From: an uncultured Pseudomonadota bacterium
GTDB lineage: Bacteria; Lernaellota; Lernaellaia; Lernaellales; Lernaellaceae
Assembly (NCBI GenBank): GCA_937967875.1
Contig: CALBTQ010000734.1
Span: forward strand, 1 to 7,076
Direction: 5' to 3'
DNA length: 7,076 nucleotides
Position numbers and translations under genes: made by a program. Positions 6,107 through 7,076 of the stretch are shown piece after piece (positions within the stretch are counted from its first letter, which is position 1; every line of letters begins with the position of its first letter). The notes below the pieces were generated by a model, which saw only the letters and a list, made by a program, of their open reading frames with translations, did no database searches and was not told the origin of the DNA.

Positions 6107-6125
6107 TAAGGCTCCTTCCGCCTTA
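6107..6125. terminator. Weak stem-loop between convergent operons
   Basis: TAAGGC (6107-6112) and GCCTTA (6120-6125) form a 6-bp stem with a 7-base loop in the 89-base AT-rich gap between the toxin stop and the minus-strand unknown gene, whose TAA lies in the stem. Location between convergent genes suggests a shared terminator. The stem is short and neither side has a proper U-run, so support is weak. The rest of 6034-6122 shows only short inverted repeats and no gene. Confidence 0.25.
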
Positions 6126-6347
6126 ATCCTGTTCTTGGCGGGCGAGGACGGCGAGCAGTTCGTCGCGGTGCTTTTGCAGGTAGCGGCGGACCTCCTTTTC
6201 CTTGACGCCCAGGTCGTCGAGGATGCCGCGCAGCAGAGTGCGCGAGGAATCGTCGGTCAGCCCTTTTTGTTCCAGCGAGAGGGCCAAAAGCGCCGCGCCG
6301 CGCAACGGGTCGCCGCCCTTCTGGTAGTGCTTGCCCAGCGCGGCCAC
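6123..6347 (-). CDS. Small unknown protein coupled to ftsY, 74 aa
   Basis: I do not recognise a family. The 74-aa product starts at GTG (6345-6347), three bases after the ftsY TGA, with GGAAGG seven bases upstream inside the ftsY end. It is almost certainly co-transcribed and probably translationally coupled. It is charged and helix-prone, with [16 protein letters not shown] at 15-30, [15 protein letters not shown] at 34-48 and [22 protein letters not shown] at 51-72, and no signal or membrane segment. G+C and codon use resemble ftsY. A role in protein targeting would be inference from position only. The ribosome-binding site, spacing and matched composition support coding. Confidence 0.7.
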   Translation of the reverse strand: MAALGKHYQKGGDPLRGAALLALSLEQKGLTDDSSRTLLRGILDDLGVKEKEVRRYLQKHRDELLAVLARQEQD

Positions 6348-6350
6348 AGC

Positions 6351-7076
6351 TCAGCCTTCCCGATCGAACAGGGCGTTGACGAAGTCCTGCGCGACGAAGG
6401 GACGCAGGTCGTCGATCTGTTCGCCGATGCCGATGAAGCGGATGGGCACCTGCAATTCGTCGCTGATGCCCACGATGCAGCCGCCCTTGGCGGTGCCGTC
6501 GAGCTTGGTGAGGATGATGCCGGTCAAACCCAGCGCCTCGTTGAACGACTTGGCCTGCGCGATGCCGTTCTGGCCGGTGTTGGCGTCGAGCACCAGCAAC
6601 ACCTCGTGGGGCGAGCCGGGGTGGACCTTGTGCATAACGCGTTGGATCTTCTTAAGCTCTTCCATGAGATTGTGCTTGGTGTGCAGGCGGCCGGCGGTGT
6701 CGACGATCACCACATCGACGGCGCGATTGACCGCGGCCTGCACCGCATCGTAGGCGACGGCGGACGGATCGGCGCCGCTTTTCTGGCGGATGATTTCGGC
6801 GCCCACGCGTTCGGCCCAGATAGTCAACTGTTCGTCGGCGGCGGCGCGGAAGGTGTCGGCCGCGCCCATGATCACCGATTTGCCTTCGTGGGTGAGCTTG
6901 CTGGCGATCTTGCCGATGGTCGTGGTTTTGCCCACGCCGTTGACGCCGACGACCATGATCACGTAGGGCTTGCCGTCGACGACATTCAGCGGTTTGGCGA
7001 TCGGCGCGAGGATCTTGCCCATCTCTTCCTTGAGCAGGTCGTGGATGAGCATCGCGTCTTCGATCTTCTCTTCGCG
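6351..7076 (-). CDS. ftsY: Signal recognition particle receptor FtsY (N-terminus outside window)
   Basis: SRP receptor GTPase that docks SRP-ribosome complexes at the inner membrane for co-translational insertion. The window holds the last 242 codons including the stop; the frame is open to the edge, and the Met at 7052 is internal. Counting from that Met: N-domain remainder 1-30, P-loop [10 protein letters not shown] at 36-45, [12 protein letters not shown] at 65-76, DTAGRLHTK at 118-126, LDANTGQNG at 155-163, [10 protein letters not shown] at 182-191 and [14 protein letters not shown] at 206-219. VNGVGKTTT and GEQ.DDLRPF distinguish FtsY from Ffh. No M domain follows, also as expected. Whether an acidic A domain or membrane segment precedes is not visible. 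Its end is followed by the coupled 74-aa gene. Confidence 0.97.
   Translation of the reverse strand, partial: REEKIEDAMLIHDLLKEEMGKILAPIAKPLNVVDGKPYVIMVVGVNGVGKTTTIGKIASKLTHEGKSVIMGAADTFRAAADEQLTIWAERVGAEIIRQKSGADPSAVAYDAVQAAVNRAVDVVIVDTAGRLHTKHNLMEELKKIQRVMHKVHPGSPHEVLLVLDANTGQNGIAQAKSFNEALGLTGIILTKLDGTAKGGCIVGISDELQVPIRFIGIGEQIDDLRPFVAQDFVNALFDREG

Noticed and set aside
6046..6109. Short inverted repeats after the toxin gene (GTATT 6046/AATAC 6057; TTAGTTA 6084/TAACTAA 6103)
   Set aside because: These are short, in AT-rich sequence where such matches are frequent by chance, and lack a T-run or link to an integrase. They do not support a terminator or attachment site.

Overview
This window is the end of a contig from a G+C-rich Gram-negative bacterium, most likely metagenomic. 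The first 46 bases are unremoved Illumina library adapter. SppA with an N-terminal membrane anchor and a DUF374-type lysophospholipid acyltransferase point to a Gram-negative envelope. The style (high G+C, GC-rich codons, sparse orphan genes) resembles deltaproteobacterial or related environmental phyla, but the window holds no phylogenetic marker strong enough to name a phylum.

Layout. (1) 1-46: adapter. (2) 64-1761, minus strand: sppA, a membrane-anchored signal peptide peptidase, divergent from (3) a plus-strand operon at 1844-4204. That operon carries a DUF374 acyltransferase, prmA (ribosomal protein L11 methyltransferase) and rsmE (16S rRNA m3U1498 methyltransferase), packed with a 10-base gap and an ATGA overlap. 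(4) 4309-4872: an unrecognised acidic helical protein with its own plausible promoter. (5) 4874-5341: the most unusual part. An AT-richer gene of the four-helix-bundle / 23S-rRNA-intervening-sequence (S23) family is tightly bracketed by two arrays of 7-bp GAATNNN units in opposite orientation. The arrays share a perfect 19-bp inverted repeat. The gene carries one in-frame TGA, so an ORF finder recovers only its last 73 codons. (6) 5360-6033: a type II toxin-antitoxin operon (Phd/YefM-like antitoxin, RelE/ParE-like toxin) with an extended -10 promoter and a 7-bp inverted repeat overlapping the -10. (7) 6123-7076, minus strand: ftsY (signal-recognition-particle receptor, N-terminus outside the window), followed by a tightly coupled 74-aa unknown protein.

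How it fits together. The flanks are housekeeping genes for protein targeting, membrane proteolysis, envelope lipid acylation and ribosome modification. The centre, about 4.87-6.03 kb, looks like accessory DNA: the repeat-bracketed S23 cassette followed by the toxin-antitoxin pair. The best candidate for something under-described is the S23 cassette. Its left heptamer array overlaps the gene's Shine-Dalgarno and its right array starts inside the stop codon. The whole resembles a 23S rRNA intervening sequence (stem around an S23 gene), but sits between protein genes rather than in an rRNA.
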